The notes beneath the pieces were generated by a model. The model was given only the letters and a program-made list of their open reading frames with translations, had not been told where the DNA came from and did not search any database. The translations under genes and the position numbers were made by a program. From an uncultured Christensenellaceae bacterium (GTDB taxonomy: Bacteria > Bacillota > Clostridia > Christensenellales > UBA3700): a stretch of 64,000 nucleotides of DNA. The stretch is from assembly GCA_910588015.1 (NCBI GenBank), contig CAJUOK010000004.1, forward strand, positions 59,821 to 123,820, written 5' to 3'. This document shows positions 7,975-17,819 of this stretch, piece after piece (position 1 is the first letter of the stretch; every line of letters starts with the position of its first letter).

Positions 7975-9309
7975 TTAAAATGGGAATTTCATACCCCTCA
8001 TTCCGCGTTTGCCCATATTCGCCATTTTTTGCATCATTTCCTGCGTCTGCGAAAATTGCTTGAGAAGAGCGTTGATATCCTGTACGTTCGTACCGCTGCC
8101 CATAGCTATTCTCTTTTTTTGCGACGATTTGATTATCTCGGGATTTCGTCTCTCTTTGACTGTCATAGACTGAATTATCGCCTTTGACTTGGCTATCTTT
8201 TTTTCGTCGACTTCGACGTTTTTGCCGCCCAACTTGCCTGCAAGTCCCGGTATCATCGATATCATTTGCGACATATCGCCCATACTCTTCATTTTTTCCA
8301 TTTGCGCCAAATAGTCTTCCAGCGTAAAAGAGTTGGTCTTCATTTTTTTCTGCATCTCAAGAGCTTCTTGCTCGCTGAATGCCGATTGAGCTTTTTCGAT
8401 AAGAGTGAGCACGTCGCCCATACCCAAGATTCTCGAAGCCATTCTGTCGGGATAGAAAATCTCAATATCGCTCAATTTTTCGCCCACGCCGCAGAATTTT
8501 ATCGGCTTGCCCGTTACGGCTCTTATAGAAAGTGCCGCGCCGCCTCTTGTGTCTCCGTCGAGCTTTGTCAGCACAACGCCCGTGACGTCCATTACCTCGT
8601 TGAATTTAGCGGCGACGTTGACAGCGTCTTGACCGGTCATCGAGTCTACGACGAGAAGTATTTCGTGAGGACTAAACGTCTTTTTCAGTCCGCTTATCTC
8701 ATCCATAAGCTCTTCGTCTATATGCAATCTGCCCGCAGTGTCGACTATAAGCACGTCGTTGCCGGAATGTTCCGCTTGTTTCAGCGCTTCTTTTACAATC
8801 TTCTGCGGATTGATTTGTCCTTTTTCAAAAACGGGTACCCCCGCATTCTTTCCTACCACTTGCAACTGTTTTATAGCCGCGGGGCGATATATGTCGCACG
8901 CCACCAACAAAGGATTTTTGCCCTGTTTGCGAAGCATAACCGCAAGCTTTCCGCACATTGTCGTCTTACCGCTGCCCTGCAAACCGCACATAAGAATAAT
9001 CGTCGGCGGTCTGTCGGCAATGTTAATCTTACTGTGTTCGTTGCCCATTATGGCGATAAGCTCGTCGTTGACGACCTTTATAACCTGTTGAGTGGGATTA
9101 AGTCCCTTGAGAATATCGTCGCCGACAGCCTTTTCGCTGACGTTGCTTATAAACTGCTTGACAACCGAAAGATTGACGTCCGCCTCCAAAAGAGCAATAC
9201 GAACCTCTCTCATAGCTTGCTTTACTTCAAGCTCGGTCAGCTTGCCTTTATCCTTCATCTTGGAAAATATATGCGACAGTCTTTCGCTAAGTCCGCTGAA
9301 TGCTCCCAT
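7975..9309 (-). CDS. ffh: Signal recognition particle protein Ffh
   Basis: 444 aa. N domain (FSGLSERLSHIFSKM), G domain with GLQGSGKTTMCGKLA, DIYRPAAIKQL, VDTAGRLHIDE and TKLDGDTRGGAAL, and a Met-rich M domain ending in GKRGMRGMKFPF. It binds signal peptides and 4.5S/6S SRP RNA and delivers ribosomes to FtsY. GGGAGGAATA precedes the ATG. It lies 19 bp after ylxM, the conserved order. Confidence 0.97.
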   Translation of the reverse strand: MGAFSGLSERLSHIFSKMKDKGKLTELEVKQAMREVRIALLEADVNLSVVKQFISNVSEKAVGDDILKGLNPTQQVIKVVNDELIAIMGNEHSKINIADRPPTIILMCGLQGSGKTTMCGKLAVMLRKQGKNPLLVACDIYRPAAIKQLQVVGKNAGVPVFEKGQINPQKIVKEALKQAEHSGNDVLIVDTAGRLHIDEELMDEISGLKKTFSPHEILLVVDSMTGQDAVNVAAKFNEVMDVTGVVLTKLDGDTRGGAALSIRAVTGKPIKFCGVGEKLSDIEIFYPDRMASRILGMGDVLTLIEKAQSAFSEQEALEMQKKMKTNSFTLEDYLAQMEKMKSMGDMSQMISMIPGLAGKLGGKNVEVDEKKIAKSKAIIQSMTVKERRNPEIIKSSQKKRIAMGSGTNVQDINALLKQFSQTQEMMQKMANMGKRGMRGMKFPF

Positions 9310-9328
9310 TATTCCTCCCTTCGGCGCC

Positions 9329-9652
9329 TCATTCTTTGAGAATGTCTATTGCCTTTTTCAAATTTCGCTGTCCTTCGTCGCTACAATTATTTATTGCATC
9401 TTGTAACAATTCTATCACACTTTGCGACTTCTTGACAATACCCAATTTTTCTTCAAAACCCTCCAACTGCTTTTCCGCTCTCTTCAATGCGTCTCTCACG
9501 CCTTGAGGCGAAATGCCGTGTTCCTCTGCAAGTTCGCTAAGCGACATATCAAGATTGTAATATCCGTCGACAATCTGTCTCTGATACTCCGTTAACAGAC
9601 TTCCGTAATAGTCATTATATAAGCTGATAAATAGTCTGTCTTTCTTTTCCAT
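9329..9652 (-). CDS. ylxM: YlxM family HTH protein (SRP operon regulator-like)
   Basis: 107 aa. A sigma-70 region 4-like helix-turn-helix is seen in YYGSLLTEYQRQIVDGYYNLDMSLSELAEEHGISPQGVRDALKRAEKQLE (read across residues 12-60). YlxM proteins lie upstream of ffh in Gram-positive bacteria and in streptococci have been linked to SRP function. The ribosome site (AGAGAT) is weak. A consensus promoter lies 43 bp upstream of the ATG, so this gene probably starts the transcript that runs to rbgA or beyond. Confidence 0.9.
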   Translation of the reverse strand: MEKKDRLFISLYNDYYGSLLTEYQRQIVDGYYNLDMSLSELAEEHGISPQGVRDALKRAEKQLEGFEEKLGIVKKSQSVIELLQDAINNCSDEGQRNLKKAIDILKE

Positions 9653-9694
9653 ATCTCTAAAGTGTTTTTACTTTATAAAGGGTTTTGCCTTTAC

Positions 9695-9723
9695 ATTTTA
9701 GCACTTAAATAATTTGCTGTCAA
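9695..9723 (-). promoter_or_regulatory. Promoter for ylxM-ffh-rpsP operon
   Basis: Minus strand: -35 TTGACA (9723-9718), 17-bp spacer, -10 TAAAAT (9700-9695). About 45 nt of leader follow before ylxM. Confidence 0.75.
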
Positions 9724-9806
9724 GAATATTTGATAACTATTTTATTAATTATATTACACAATATTGCAGTTATAATATTATAATCAATTAGAATAAAATT
9801 AATAAA

Positions 9807-9821
9807 TTGAACTGTGTTCAA
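9807..9821. promoter_or_regulatory. Palindrome TTGAAC-TGT-GTTCAA downstream of the phosphotransferase gene
   Basis: Perfect 6-3-6 inverted repeat, about 85 bp upstream of the ylxM -35 box. It shares the TGAAC-N3-GTTCA pattern with sites at 10907 and 10522. Probably a binding site of the same regulator; this is inference. Confidence 0.4.
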
Positions 9822-9866
9822 TATTTGCTCGACGATGTTATTATTTACTTATAATAACGAAAAAAA

Positions 9867-10865
9867 TCAAAGTTGAACGCTTTGCAAAAACATAAATGCG
9901 CGTTTGAATATCAGTTTTGCAGAAACGACATTCCTGTACCAACCAAAATTAAATATAGTATATCTATAATATTTCTCTACTTCTTGTATTAGGGCAATAT
10001 ATGCCTCGGCTACATAATATCTAACTTTGAGTTGTTCTGTCACAACTAAAGGCGTATCGGCGACAGCGTTATAAGATTCTATTGAAATTTTCTTATCCTC
10101 AAAGTTTTTACCAAATTCTAAAGCGACAAAATCCGCAACATAATCGCCCCAAAAAGTACGCTCCGGGTCTATCCAAGCATAATTGTAACTGCCACCTAAC
10201 GTTTTTTCGCATATTACGTTGGGCGCCCATAAGTCAAAGTTGACCATACAGCAAGGAGCGTCTTCTAATATAGATTTAAATTTGTCAATAAATCCAAGCA
10301 GTCTTTTTCCGCGTCTACACTTACGTCCTTTTGACTTGGCGTCATTTATTAGATTCTCTGTCATAGTTCTAAGCGCAAGATACCAATTGTCCTGCAAAGA
10401 GTTTTGCTCATAGCCATATTTATCATTCTTCACCTTATGTATCTGCGCCGCCATTTGAGCAAGTTTTGCAATAGGTCCGTCATTCTTATAATCCATAGAA
10501 TTTGACTCGATTTTATTTAATTGAACACCGTTCAGTTTTTCCATTATAAAGTAGGGAGCGTCAATTATTTCTCTCGAAAAATCGCTAAAATATATCCTAG
10601 GAACTTTAATATCTGTATTTTCGGAAATTCTTTTGTACCATTTAATTTCAACGTCAAGCATATCTTTTTCGTAAGTTAATACGCTCTGACCGTCACGAGG
10701 AGCAATTTTTAGCACATAATCTACTGCTCCTATCCTTACACTATACACCGAGTTAAATTCGCCTGCACCTAAGTTATAATAACTATCTAATTGTCCCAAA
10801 TTCGCTTTGTCGAATATCTTGTTAATCTGCTCTTTATTCAAAAAATACTTAGTCTTGCTCTTCAT
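9867..10865 (-). CDS. Aminoglycoside phosphotransferase/choline kinase-fold protein
   Basis: 332 aa. The kinase-like APH fold is seen: a glycine-poor P-loop region (LGAGEFNSVYSVRI), an ATP-site Lys in DYVLKIAPRD, an ExxxW-type segment (DVEIKWYKRI), PYFIMEKLNGV, a catalytic-loop equivalent CCMVNFDLWAPNVI where the usual HGD is NFD, and the metal-binding DPER. The substrate is unknown; small-molecule or macrolide/aminoglycoside kinases share this fold, and the missing His-Gly before the Asp makes a resistance role uncertain. The ATG at 10865 has AAAGG 6 nt upstream; an ATG 15 bp earlier has none. It splits the normal ylxM-ftsY neighbourhood, is AT-rich, and is flanked by palindromes, suggesting later insertion. 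Confidence 0.7.
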   Translation of the reverse strand: MKSKTKYFLNKEQINKIFDKANLGQLDSYYNLGAGEFNSVYSVRIGAVDYVLKIAPRDGQSVLTYEKDMLDVEIKWYKRISENTDIKVPRIYFSDFSREIIDAPYFIMEKLNGVQLNKIESNSMDYKNDGPIAKLAQMAAQIHKVKNDKYGYEQNSLQDNWYLALRTMTENLINDAKSKGRKCRRGKRLLGFIDKFKSILEDAPCCMVNFDLWAPNVICEKTLGGSYNYAWIDPERTFWGDYVADFVALEFGKNFEDKKISIESYNAVADTPLVVTEQLKVRYYVAEAYIALIQEVEKYYRYTIFNFGWYRNVVSAKLIFKRAFMFLQSVQL

Positions 10866-10906
10866 AATTACCTTTATCATAATTTTATATTTTAGAAAGC
10901 TGCATT

Positions 10907-10919
10907 TGAACAGTGTTCA
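10907..10919. promoter_or_regulatory. Operator-like palindrome TGAACA-G-TGTTCA upstream of the phosphotransferase gene
   Basis: A perfect 6-1-6 palindrome lies 41 bp upstream of the ATG. On the minus strand it overlaps a possible -35 (TTCAAA) that stands 17 bp from TAAAAT. The layout fits a repressor site. Confidence 0.5.
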
Positions 10920-10989
10920 GACATAGTCTTCTAATTAATTTGTGTCGATAAAAATAAGTTAAAAATCTCAATATCACACATACTCAATA

Positions 10990-11883
10990 CTAGAACAACT
11001 CGTCAATAAAGAACTTAGCGTCGAATTCCAAAAGGTCGTCGACGCCTTCGCCGACGCCGATAAAGCATACCGGCAATTCCTTCTCTACCGAAATTGCAAA
11101 GACAACTCCGCCTTTAGCAGTGCCGTCGAGTTTGTTGAGGATAATGCCGTCCATATCGATTATTTCATCAAAAGCTTCGACCTGCGACAAAGCGTTTTGT
11201 CCTGTCGTCGCGTCTATCACTATATAAGTGCGATAATCGGCTTCGGGATATTCTCTTTCTACTACTTTGTTGATTTTCCCAAGCTCATTCATAAGATTTT
11301 TCTTATTCTGCAATCTGCCTGCGGTATCAATCAGCACAACGTCGGTACCCTTTGCCTTTGCCGATTTTATAGCGTCGTAAACAACAGCCGCAGGGTCGCT
11401 TCCTTCATCGTGTCTTATAATACGAACTTTTGCTCTTTCAGCCCAAACCTCTAACTGTTCGCTAGCCGCAGCTCTGAAAGTGTCTGCAGCGGCAAGCACA
11501 ACGCTCTTGCCTTTATTACGAAAATACTTGGCAAGCTTTCCCAAAGCCGTAGTCTTGCCGACTCCGTTGACTCCCGCAACCAAAATTACCAAAGGATAGG
11601 AATATTCTTCGATATCATAGTTTATAGCGTCTATCATTATGCTTTTCAATAAGTCTTTTGCGTCGTCTGTTTTTTTAATTTTTTTCTTAAAGCAAGCGTC
11701 TTTGAACTCCTCGATTATCTGCTCGGTAGCTTCAACGCCCAAATCAGACGATATCAAAGTGTTTTCCAAATCTTCATAAAACTCGTCATTGAGTTCTCTT
11801 CCCGAAAAAAGTTGATAGATTTTTTTGGAAAAAGCTTCTTTCGTACGCTTTAATCCCTTTATAAGTTTATCAAAAAATCCCAT
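10990..11883 (-). CDS. ftsY: Signal recognition particle receptor FtsY
   Basis: 297 aa. N domain then G domain with GVNGVGKTTALGKLA, ADTFRAAASEQLEVWAER, IDTAGRLQNKKNLMNEL, ATTGQNALSQ, and NKLDGTAKGGVVF. It lacks a long acidic A domain, as is common in Bacillota. It acts at the membrane with Ffh in cotranslational targeting. AAAGGAGACTTT precedes the ATG. The smc gene lies upstream across a 377-bp repeat-filled gap. Confidence 0.97.
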   Translation of the reverse strand: MGFFDKLIKGLKRTKEAFSKKIYQLFSGRELNDEFYEDLENTLISSDLGVEATEQIIEEFKDACFKKKIKKTDDAKDLLKSIMIDAINYDIEEYSYPLVILVAGVNGVGKTTALGKLAKYFRNKGKSVVLAAADTFRAAASEQLEVWAERAKVRIIRHDEGSDPAAVVYDAIKSAKAKGTDVVLIDTAGRLQNKKNLMNELGKINKVVEREYPEADYRTYIVIDATTGQNALSQVEAFDEIIDMDGIILNKLDGTAKGGVVFAISVEKELPVCFIGVGEGVDDLLEFDAKFFIDELF

Positions 11884-12260
11884 AAAGTCTCCTTTTGCCT
11901 ATCGGCAAGTTATATTATAATGTTGAGATTTCTCCACTCCGCTTCGCTACGGTCGAAATGACGTATTTTTAATTTCTGCACATCGACAACAACTTATACG
12001 TCACCTCGAGCGCAACTCTTGTACCGCACAAGCCTATTCACCTTGTCACCTCAAGCGCAGCCGAGAGGTCTAAATCTGATTGAGATATTTAAACTACTCT
12101 TCGTTTCGCCCAATATGACGCAACAATGCTTTAGATTTCTCCACTTCGGTCGAAATGACAATTTTTATTGTCATTAACATTCATTTATATTAATTTAGAA
12201 TAATTATTAAAACAATAAATATTCTAATCACAACTGACTATGCGCTTTCAATCAAATGCA
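11884..12260. repeat. smc-ftsY intergenic gap with several partial MITE-like repeats
   Basis: A right half-element (GAGATTTCTCC to TCGAAATGACG, about 11926-11962), left-half starts near 12000 and 12045 (the second with GCCGAGAGGTCT), a decayed middle near 12078-12118 and a short right half ending TCGAAATGACA near 12132-12160. The order suggests nested or recombined copies. No open frame or RNA gene is visible. Confidence 0.6.
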
Positions 12261-15200
12261 TTAAGCGCTTGGCTCGGCTTGCTTTACCGCGTCGGAAAGG
12301 TTGACCGCAACGACTTTGGATACGCCTTTTTCCTGCATCGTAACGCCGTATAGCCTGTCCGCAAGTTCCATAGTCGGCTTACGGTGAGTTATTACGATAA
12401 ACTGCGTTTCGTCGCTGAATCTCTTAAGATACTGCGCAAACACGCCTACGTTGGCGTCGTCAAGCGCAGCTTCGATTTCGTCAAGCACGCAGAAAGGCAT
12501 AGCCTTTAGTCTCAATATAGCAAAAAGTATCGCCATTGCGGTAAGCGCCGTTTCTCCGCCGCTCAAAAGCGTGATTGACTGAAGTTTTTTGCCCGGAGGC
12601 TCTGCCATTATCTCTATGCCCGCATCCAACTCCGACTGACCTTCTTCGGGCGGCAATATTACAAGTTTTCCCATTCCGCCGCCGAACAATTCTTTAAAAA
12701 TAACCTCAAAGTTTTTGCTTATCTTTGCAAATTCGGCGTTAAACTGCGCCAATATCTGCTTGGAAAGCTCTGCTATCATAGCCGTGAGGTCATTATACGT
12801 CTTTTCCAAGTCGTCGATTTGCGAAACGTAAGTTTGATATTGCTCGTCTACGCTCTTAAAATCTTCTATAGCGGCAAGGTTTACGCTGCCCAAATCTTTC
12901 TTTGCCTTGGTAAGTTGACGAATTTCCTGTCTACATACGCCTATATCAAAGTTTTCCATTCTCAACGGCAAAGCCGACTCGTAATCAAGATTGTATTCTT
13001 CTTTCATTTTCGTCTGCATAGCAAGCATTGTTTCTTCTATTCTAGACAAATCGTTTTCGCACTTGATTTTGTTTTCGTTGATACTCATCAATGCTTTGTT
13101 AGCGTCGTCTTTTTTACGTATGAGTTCGTCTATCAACTCTTTTAACTTGATTTTATATTCGTCGGCTTCCTGTATTTGCACACCGATTTCATCCAACTGT
13201 TTTTGATATTTTTCGGGAAGTTCAACGGATTTATCGCTTGTCATTTTGACGATAATATCTTGCAAATTTGCTAGGTTCTCACGTTGAGAAACTCTCTCTT
13301 CGACGAGAAGAGCTATTTCGCTTTCAAGCCTCGAAATATTTTCTCTATCGTTGTCGATTGTCGTCTGCAGCGTGCCGCAACGAACTCTTAACTGCGCAAG
13401 TTTTTCGCCGAGTTCGTCCTTAAGCTTATTTTTAGCATCGTATTCTTCTCTCGTCTTCGAAGCTAAAGAATCGACCGAAAGTTTTGCTTCGCTGAAATCT
13501 TTTCCTTTTGCGCCGAGAATCTGCAACGCGTTGTCGATACTCGTAAGTCTTTGTTCGAATTCGTCTTTTGAGTTTACGCGTTCGTTAAGAGCGCTCAAGT
13601 TGGTCTGTATATTGGCAACTACTTTGTCAAGCTTGCCGTTTTCCGTCGCAACCAATACCTGCGCGTTCTTAATATCCTCGGTATAACCGTCAAGCTGTTC
13701 TTCATAATCAGCCAAATCTTCATCCGCCGAAGTAAGCTTTCGCTCTATCTTATTTTTTTCCTCAAGAAGTTTTTGCAACAACTTCTCGTTTTCTTCAATA
13801 ATTCTCTCATAAGAAAGCGCTTTTGTCGTGGTACTCTTTTTGGAACCGCCTGTGATTGCGCCGCTCGTGTTGAGCAAATCGCCTTGCAGTGTAACGATTT
13901 TGACGGAATATCTATATTTTCTTGCAATTGCCGTGGCGTTATCAAGCGTATCGACGATAATTGTTCTGCCCAACAAATTGGAAAAAACGTTGTTATATTT
14001 TTTGTCGTAGCTCACTAACTGGTCTGCCAAACCTATACAACCGCGTTCCCTTAAAATTCCGCTAAATTCCCTCTCCAAATCTCTTCTTTTTACACTGGTA
14101 AGAGGTAAGAACGTAAGTCTGCCGTACTGTCTTTCTTTCAAATAATTTATGACGTATTTTGCGTCCTCTTCGTCCTCTACGACGATGTTTTGAATACCGC
14201 CTCCGATAGCTACTTCTATTGCAGTCTCATATTCTTTGGGCACTTTGACGAGGTCTACGACAACGCCGAGAATCCTGTCTTGCAACTGCTGATTACGCTC
14301 TCTGTCGCCCATAAGAAGTTTGACGGTGTTGTTGAATGCTCCGTATTCTTTTTTGAAATTTTTATAAGTTTCTATTTGCTGTCTGCAAGCAGAAATATTG
14401 ACATTGACTTCTCCCGCTCTGCTTCTTGCAACGTCAAGCTCTTCTTTAAGCTGCCTTATTTCCGTAAGCACTTCGTTACGGCTGATACCAAGTCTGTTGA
14501 GGTCGTTCTTCTTGGCAATCACGACTTTTTCGTGTTCTCGCTTAAGCAGTTCCAATTCCTTAATCTGATTGTCATATTGACTTATCTCCGCATTAAGCTC
14601 TGCAATACGGGTGAGAATAAATTCTTTTTGCGTGGTCAACTTACCTATATCAACCTTTGTCTCGCCTTCTTGCGTGACAGCGTTGATAAGTTCTTGATTG
14701 GCGTCCTTGATTTTTTGGTCTCTGTCGACGATATCGTTGACTATTGTGACGTATTCGTTGTTGCACGTCGCAAAATCTCTGTCCGCCTCGCGCTTGTCCT
14801 CCATTGCCATATTGCAATGTTCCTGCGCCGTCTTGAGCTCCGCATTCTTTTCTTCAAGCGACTTTTCGCTCTGCGTCAGTCTTTGAATACAGTCCTGCTT
14901 TTGCGTGTTAAGGCTGTTGATTTTTTCCTGCAAGTTCATACCTTGTCCGCGGACGGCTTCGGTCTTGACGGCTATCTCCGTACGCTTGTCCCTCAATTTG
15001 TCTATGCGGACGTCGATATTGTGCAACTCAATCTGTCTTTTGTTGTATTCGGAGCCCAAATCTTCGCTTTCTTTTGACTTTTGCTCGTATTCTTGCACAA
15101 AACCTTGCAGTTTGGTGTCGATTCTGACTTTATTATTCTCGTGATTTTCAAATTGATGTATGTATTCGTTTGCCTCAAGCACTCTCAATCTGTCTCTTAT

Positions 15201-15851
15201 ATCGAGATAGTTGCGGGCGTCGCTGCTTTGACGCTCAAGCGTATTACGCTGACCTTCCAAGCTGTCTTTTGCAACGCGTATCAAATCGATATTGCCCTGC
15301 GTCTCGGCAAGCCTCTTTTCGGCGTCTTTTTTGTTTTTCTTAAAGCCCAACACACCTGCCGCGTCCTCGAAAATAGCTCTTCTGTTCTCGGGTTTTGCGT
15401 TGATAATCTCGTTGATTCTACCTTGACCTACAATGCTGTAGCCCTCTTTTCCAAGACCTGTGTTGCGAATTACGTCTTGAATATCCGAACGTTTGCTGAC
15501 AACTCCGTTGATGAGATAAACGCTGTCGCCCGAACGGTAAAGCTTACGACCTATGACGACTTCGTCCAAATCTATGGCAAAAACTCTCGAGGTATTGTCA
15601 AAAGTAAGCGAAACTTCACAAAAAGACAATTCCTTACGAATAGCTGTGCCTTTGAAAATGACGTCTTGCATATTCTTACCGCGCAATGTCTTGGCGCTCT
15701 GCTCACCCAAAACCCATCTTATCGCGTCGACTACGTTGGATTTACCGCAGCCGTTCGGACCTACGATAGCCGTAATTCCTTCGTTTAGCGGAACGTCGAT
15801 TTTGTCTGCAAATGACTTAAAACCAAACGCCTCCATTCTTTTGAATATCAT
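12261..15851 (-). CDS. smc: Chromosome segregation protein SMC
   Basis: 1196 aa, full length. N-terminal ATPase half with FKSFADK and GPNGCGKSNVVDAIRWVLGE, long coiled coil, hinge at about residues 515-650 (NIVVEDEEDAKYVINYLKE, TLQGDLLNTSGAITGG), second coiled coil, C-terminal ABC signature LLSGGETALTAMAILFA and Walker B FCVLDEIEAALDD. It condenses and resolves chromosomes with ScpAB. GAGGTTTT precedes the ATG. The usual upstream rnc is not here; a TPR-like gene and hslO take that place. Confidence 0.98.
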   Translation of the reverse strand: MIFKRMEAFGFKSFADKIDVPLNEGITAIVGPNGCGKSNVVDAIRWVLGEQSAKTLRGKNMQDVIFKGTAIRKELSFCEVSLTFDNTSRVFAIDLDEVVIGRKLYRSGDSVYLINGVVSKRSDIQDVIRNTGLGKEGYSIVGQGRINEIINAKPENRRAIFEDAAGVLGFKKNKKDAEKRLAETQGNIDLIRVAKDSLEGQRNTLERQSSDARNYLDIRDRLRVLEANEYIHQFENHENNKVRIDTKLQGFVQEYEQKSKESEDLGSEYNKRQIELHNIDVRIDKLRDKRTEIAVKTEAVRGQGMNLQEKINSLNTQKQDCIQRLTQSEKSLEEKNAELKTAQEHCNMAMEDKREADRDFATCNNEYVTIVNDIVDRDQKIKDANQELINAVTQEGETKVDIGKLTTQKEFILTRIAELNAEISQYDNQIKELELLKREHEKVVIAKKNDLNRLGISRNEVLTEIRQLKEELDVARSRAGEVNVNISACRQQIETYKNFKKEYGAFNNTVKLLMGDRERNQQLQDRILGVVVDLVKVPKEYETAIEVAIGGGIQNIVVEDEEDAKYVINYLKERQYGRLTFLPLTSVKRRDLEREFSGILRERGCIGLADQLVSYDKKYNNVFSNLLGRTIIVDTLDNATAIARKYRYSVKIVTLQGDLLNTSGAITGGSKKSTTTKALSYERIIEENEKLLQKLLEEKNKIERKLTSADEDLADYEEQLDGYTEDIKNAQVLVATENGKLDKVVANIQTNLSALNERVNSKDEFEQRLTSIDNALQILGAKGKDFSEAKLSVDSLASKTREEYDAKNKLKDELGEKLAQLRVRCGTLQTTIDNDRENISRLESEIALLVEERVSQRENLANLQDIIVKMTSDKSVELPEKYQKQLDEIGVQIQEADEYKIKLKELIDELIRKKDDANKALMSINENKIKCENDLSRIEETMLAMQTKMKEEYNLDYESALPLRMENFDIGVCRQEIRQLTKAKKDLGSVNLAAIEDFKSVDEQYQTYVSQIDDLEKTYNDLTAMIAELSKQILAQFNAEFAKISKNFEVIFKELFGGGMGKLVILPPEEGQSELDAGIEIMAEPPGKKLQSITLLSGGETALTAMAILFAILRLKAMPFCVLDEIEAALDDANVGVFAQYLKRFSDETQFIVITHRKPTMELADRLYGVTMQEKGVSKVVAVNLSDAVKQAEPSA

Positions 15852-16016
15852 AAAACCTCACATACATACGCCTGTCGGCGACAATTTTACCTATGCATTA
15901 TATCACAACGGCTTTACTTTCGCAATAATTAAGCGCATTTTTATAAAATAAATAGCAAAAACGGCGCTTGCATAAATCTGCGCGCGCCGCTTAAAAGTCT
16001 CAAATCAACTCATATC

Positions 16017-17819
16017 TCATATAATTTCCAAACACATTTTTAAAAAATCAAACAAATCGTCATCGAGAATGTATCCGTCGTCGCCAAAAAACCTCGAATC
16101 TGTTATCAGCGTCTCAATAAAATTCCTAACGTCGCGTTTTTTAACAACGTCTTTGTCATACTGCAATTCTTCGTCGTTGAAATAAGCGCTGGCTACTCCG
16201 AACACGGCAAGCGGATTGATTTTTGAAAAATCGCCTTCCGATAAATCGTAGACTCGTTTTAACAATGCGCAATCTCTCTTCAAATCGGCTCCGTCAATGC
16301 CGCTCAACATTGAAAACGCGAAATAAATGGCAAACCCGTATAACAAAGGTTCTTTGACGCCGTTACGTTCAAATTTAAGCATAGGATTGACGTAGATATT
16401 CTTATCAACTATACATCTTTTTATCCGACCGCTCATCATCATATTGGCAAGACAAACCGCCCGAACCAAAATATGATATTCTCCGTCTGCCGCCGCTCTG
16501 TCAATTATATCCAACGCAGGAAGATAATCCGTCTTGTAAATATTGCGAGTGATTTTGACAATATCGGATGATTTTACGTACATACCCAAAAGCATATTGT
16601 TAAGCGCCAACAAATTTTCGTCCAACCGTTTTACAAAATCGTTCTTGCTTTTGCACCTCTTGAGCGTTGCGTTGAGTCTTTTGTCGTTATAATCGTATAT
16701 GTCGTCAATACGGGCGGTATACAATTTATCGGGCATATCATCGCCTATTTCTCCGCTGTCTGGACACTTGATAAAATTGCGTAGATAATATCTGTAATAT
16801 TGCGATTTTCCCAATCTACCGTAAAGCGCCGTCGCCTGTCTGAAATATTTTTCCGAAGACTCGAAGTCGCCCGAATTGAACGACAAAATGCCTTGAAGTA
16901 AATATCTGCCTTCGCTTACGTCGCATTCGTCAATAGGATTGTTGGCGGAAATTCTATTCCAAAATTCCTCGTCGTCTATATCCTTCGACAAAGAATGCAT
17001 ATCGCCCAACTGCAAATTGCCGTAGTCCTTATAATTTTCCAAAAAAGTCTTCAACTCTTGAAAGCGCGCAGAATTGGTACGATACATATAGGCGAAGATA
17101 TCCGTCATCTCCGGCATATACATATCGTTTTGAATAAACGCTTGACAATGCTCGTAAGCCTCGTCGTATTTTTCCGACATACAGTAAGCGCGCACAAGAG
17201 TTTGTTCGCAAAATAGTCTTACGCTTGTTTTGAGCTTGGGCAAATTAATGTCCGAAAGTATGTCTATTGCATTGTCGGCGTCGTTCTCCGAAAGAAAATA
17301 TCTCGCCGCTGAATCTTTGATAAAGGCTTCGTAGTTCTTATCCGCTACGGAAAAAACCAATTTACCGTCCCTGTAATAATCGGCTATACCGCCGTTGTAA
17401 ACTACCTCTCCGTATTCCGTCCTGTGGTCTTCGTTGAACAATGAAAACACGTCGCCGCTATCGATTCCTTCAAACATTTTTACTGGCGGTCTGCCTTTGT
17501 AAAGCGAATCCACCAATTTTACCAGTCGCGCAAACGACTCGAAATCGCGTGCCTCGACGCATATTCTTTTGAGCAGCAAGACAGATTCGTCGACAAATTT
17601 GTCTTCTAACAAAAACTGTCTTGCCAACGCAGTCGCAAGCGGATATTCCCCGATATCGCAATAAAACTGCGCAAGATACATTCTTCTCAAACCAAGTTCT
17701 TGCCTGTCTTCGACTTTGTGCAAATCCACCAATATTCGCCTTGCTATAGACTCGTCCGTGCCCTCGCGCCATAGCTTGCCGTCGGTGTATTCGCTTACGG
17801 TAGTGGGAAATTTAATCAT
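16017..17819 (-). CDS. TPR-like helical repeat protein of unknown function
   Basis: 600 aa with no signal peptide. Helical hairpins with TPR spacing are seen at several points, for example RRMYLAQFYCDIGEYPLATALARQFL and GILSFNSGDFESSEKYFRQATALYGRLG. No catalytic motif is visible. The ATG at 17819 overlaps the hslO stop as ATGA and has AGAGG 8 nt upstream, so the two are coupled; a longer frame begins inside hslO. It may be a scaffold or a chaperone partner of Hsp33, but this rests on position only. Confidence 0.6.
   Translation of the reverse strand: MIKFPTTVSEYTDGKLWREGTDESIARRILVDLHKVEDRQELGLRRMYLAQFYCDIGEYPLATALARQFLLEDKFVDESVLLLKRICVEARDFESFARLVKLVDSLYKGRPPVKMFEGIDSGDVFSLFNEDHRTEYGEVVYNGGIADYYRDGKLVFSVADKNYEAFIKDSAARYFLSENDADNAIDILSDINLPKLKTSVRLFCEQTLVRAYCMSEKYDEAYEHCQAFIQNDMYMPEMTDIFAYMYRTNSARFQELKTFLENYKDYGNLQLGDMHSLSKDIDDEEFWNRISANNPIDECDVSEGRYLLQGILSFNSGDFESSEKYFRQATALYGRLGKSQYYRYYLRNFIKCPDSGEIGDDMPDKLYTARIDDIYDYNDKRLNATLKRCKSKNDFVKRLDENLLALNNMLLGMYVKSSDIVKITRNIYKTDYLPALDIIDRAAADGEYHILVRAVCLANMMMSGRIKRCIVDKNIYVNPMLKFERNGVKEPLLYGFAIYFAFSMLSGIDGADLKRDCALLKRVYDLSEGDFSKINPLAVFGVASAYFNDEELQYDKDVVKKRDVRNFIETLITDSRFFGDDGYILDDDLFDFLKMCLEII

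Noticed and set aside
8266..9339. Long plus-strand open frame (357 codons) opposite ffh
   Set aside because: Mirror frame of a conserved gene; no recognisable domain and no ribosome site.
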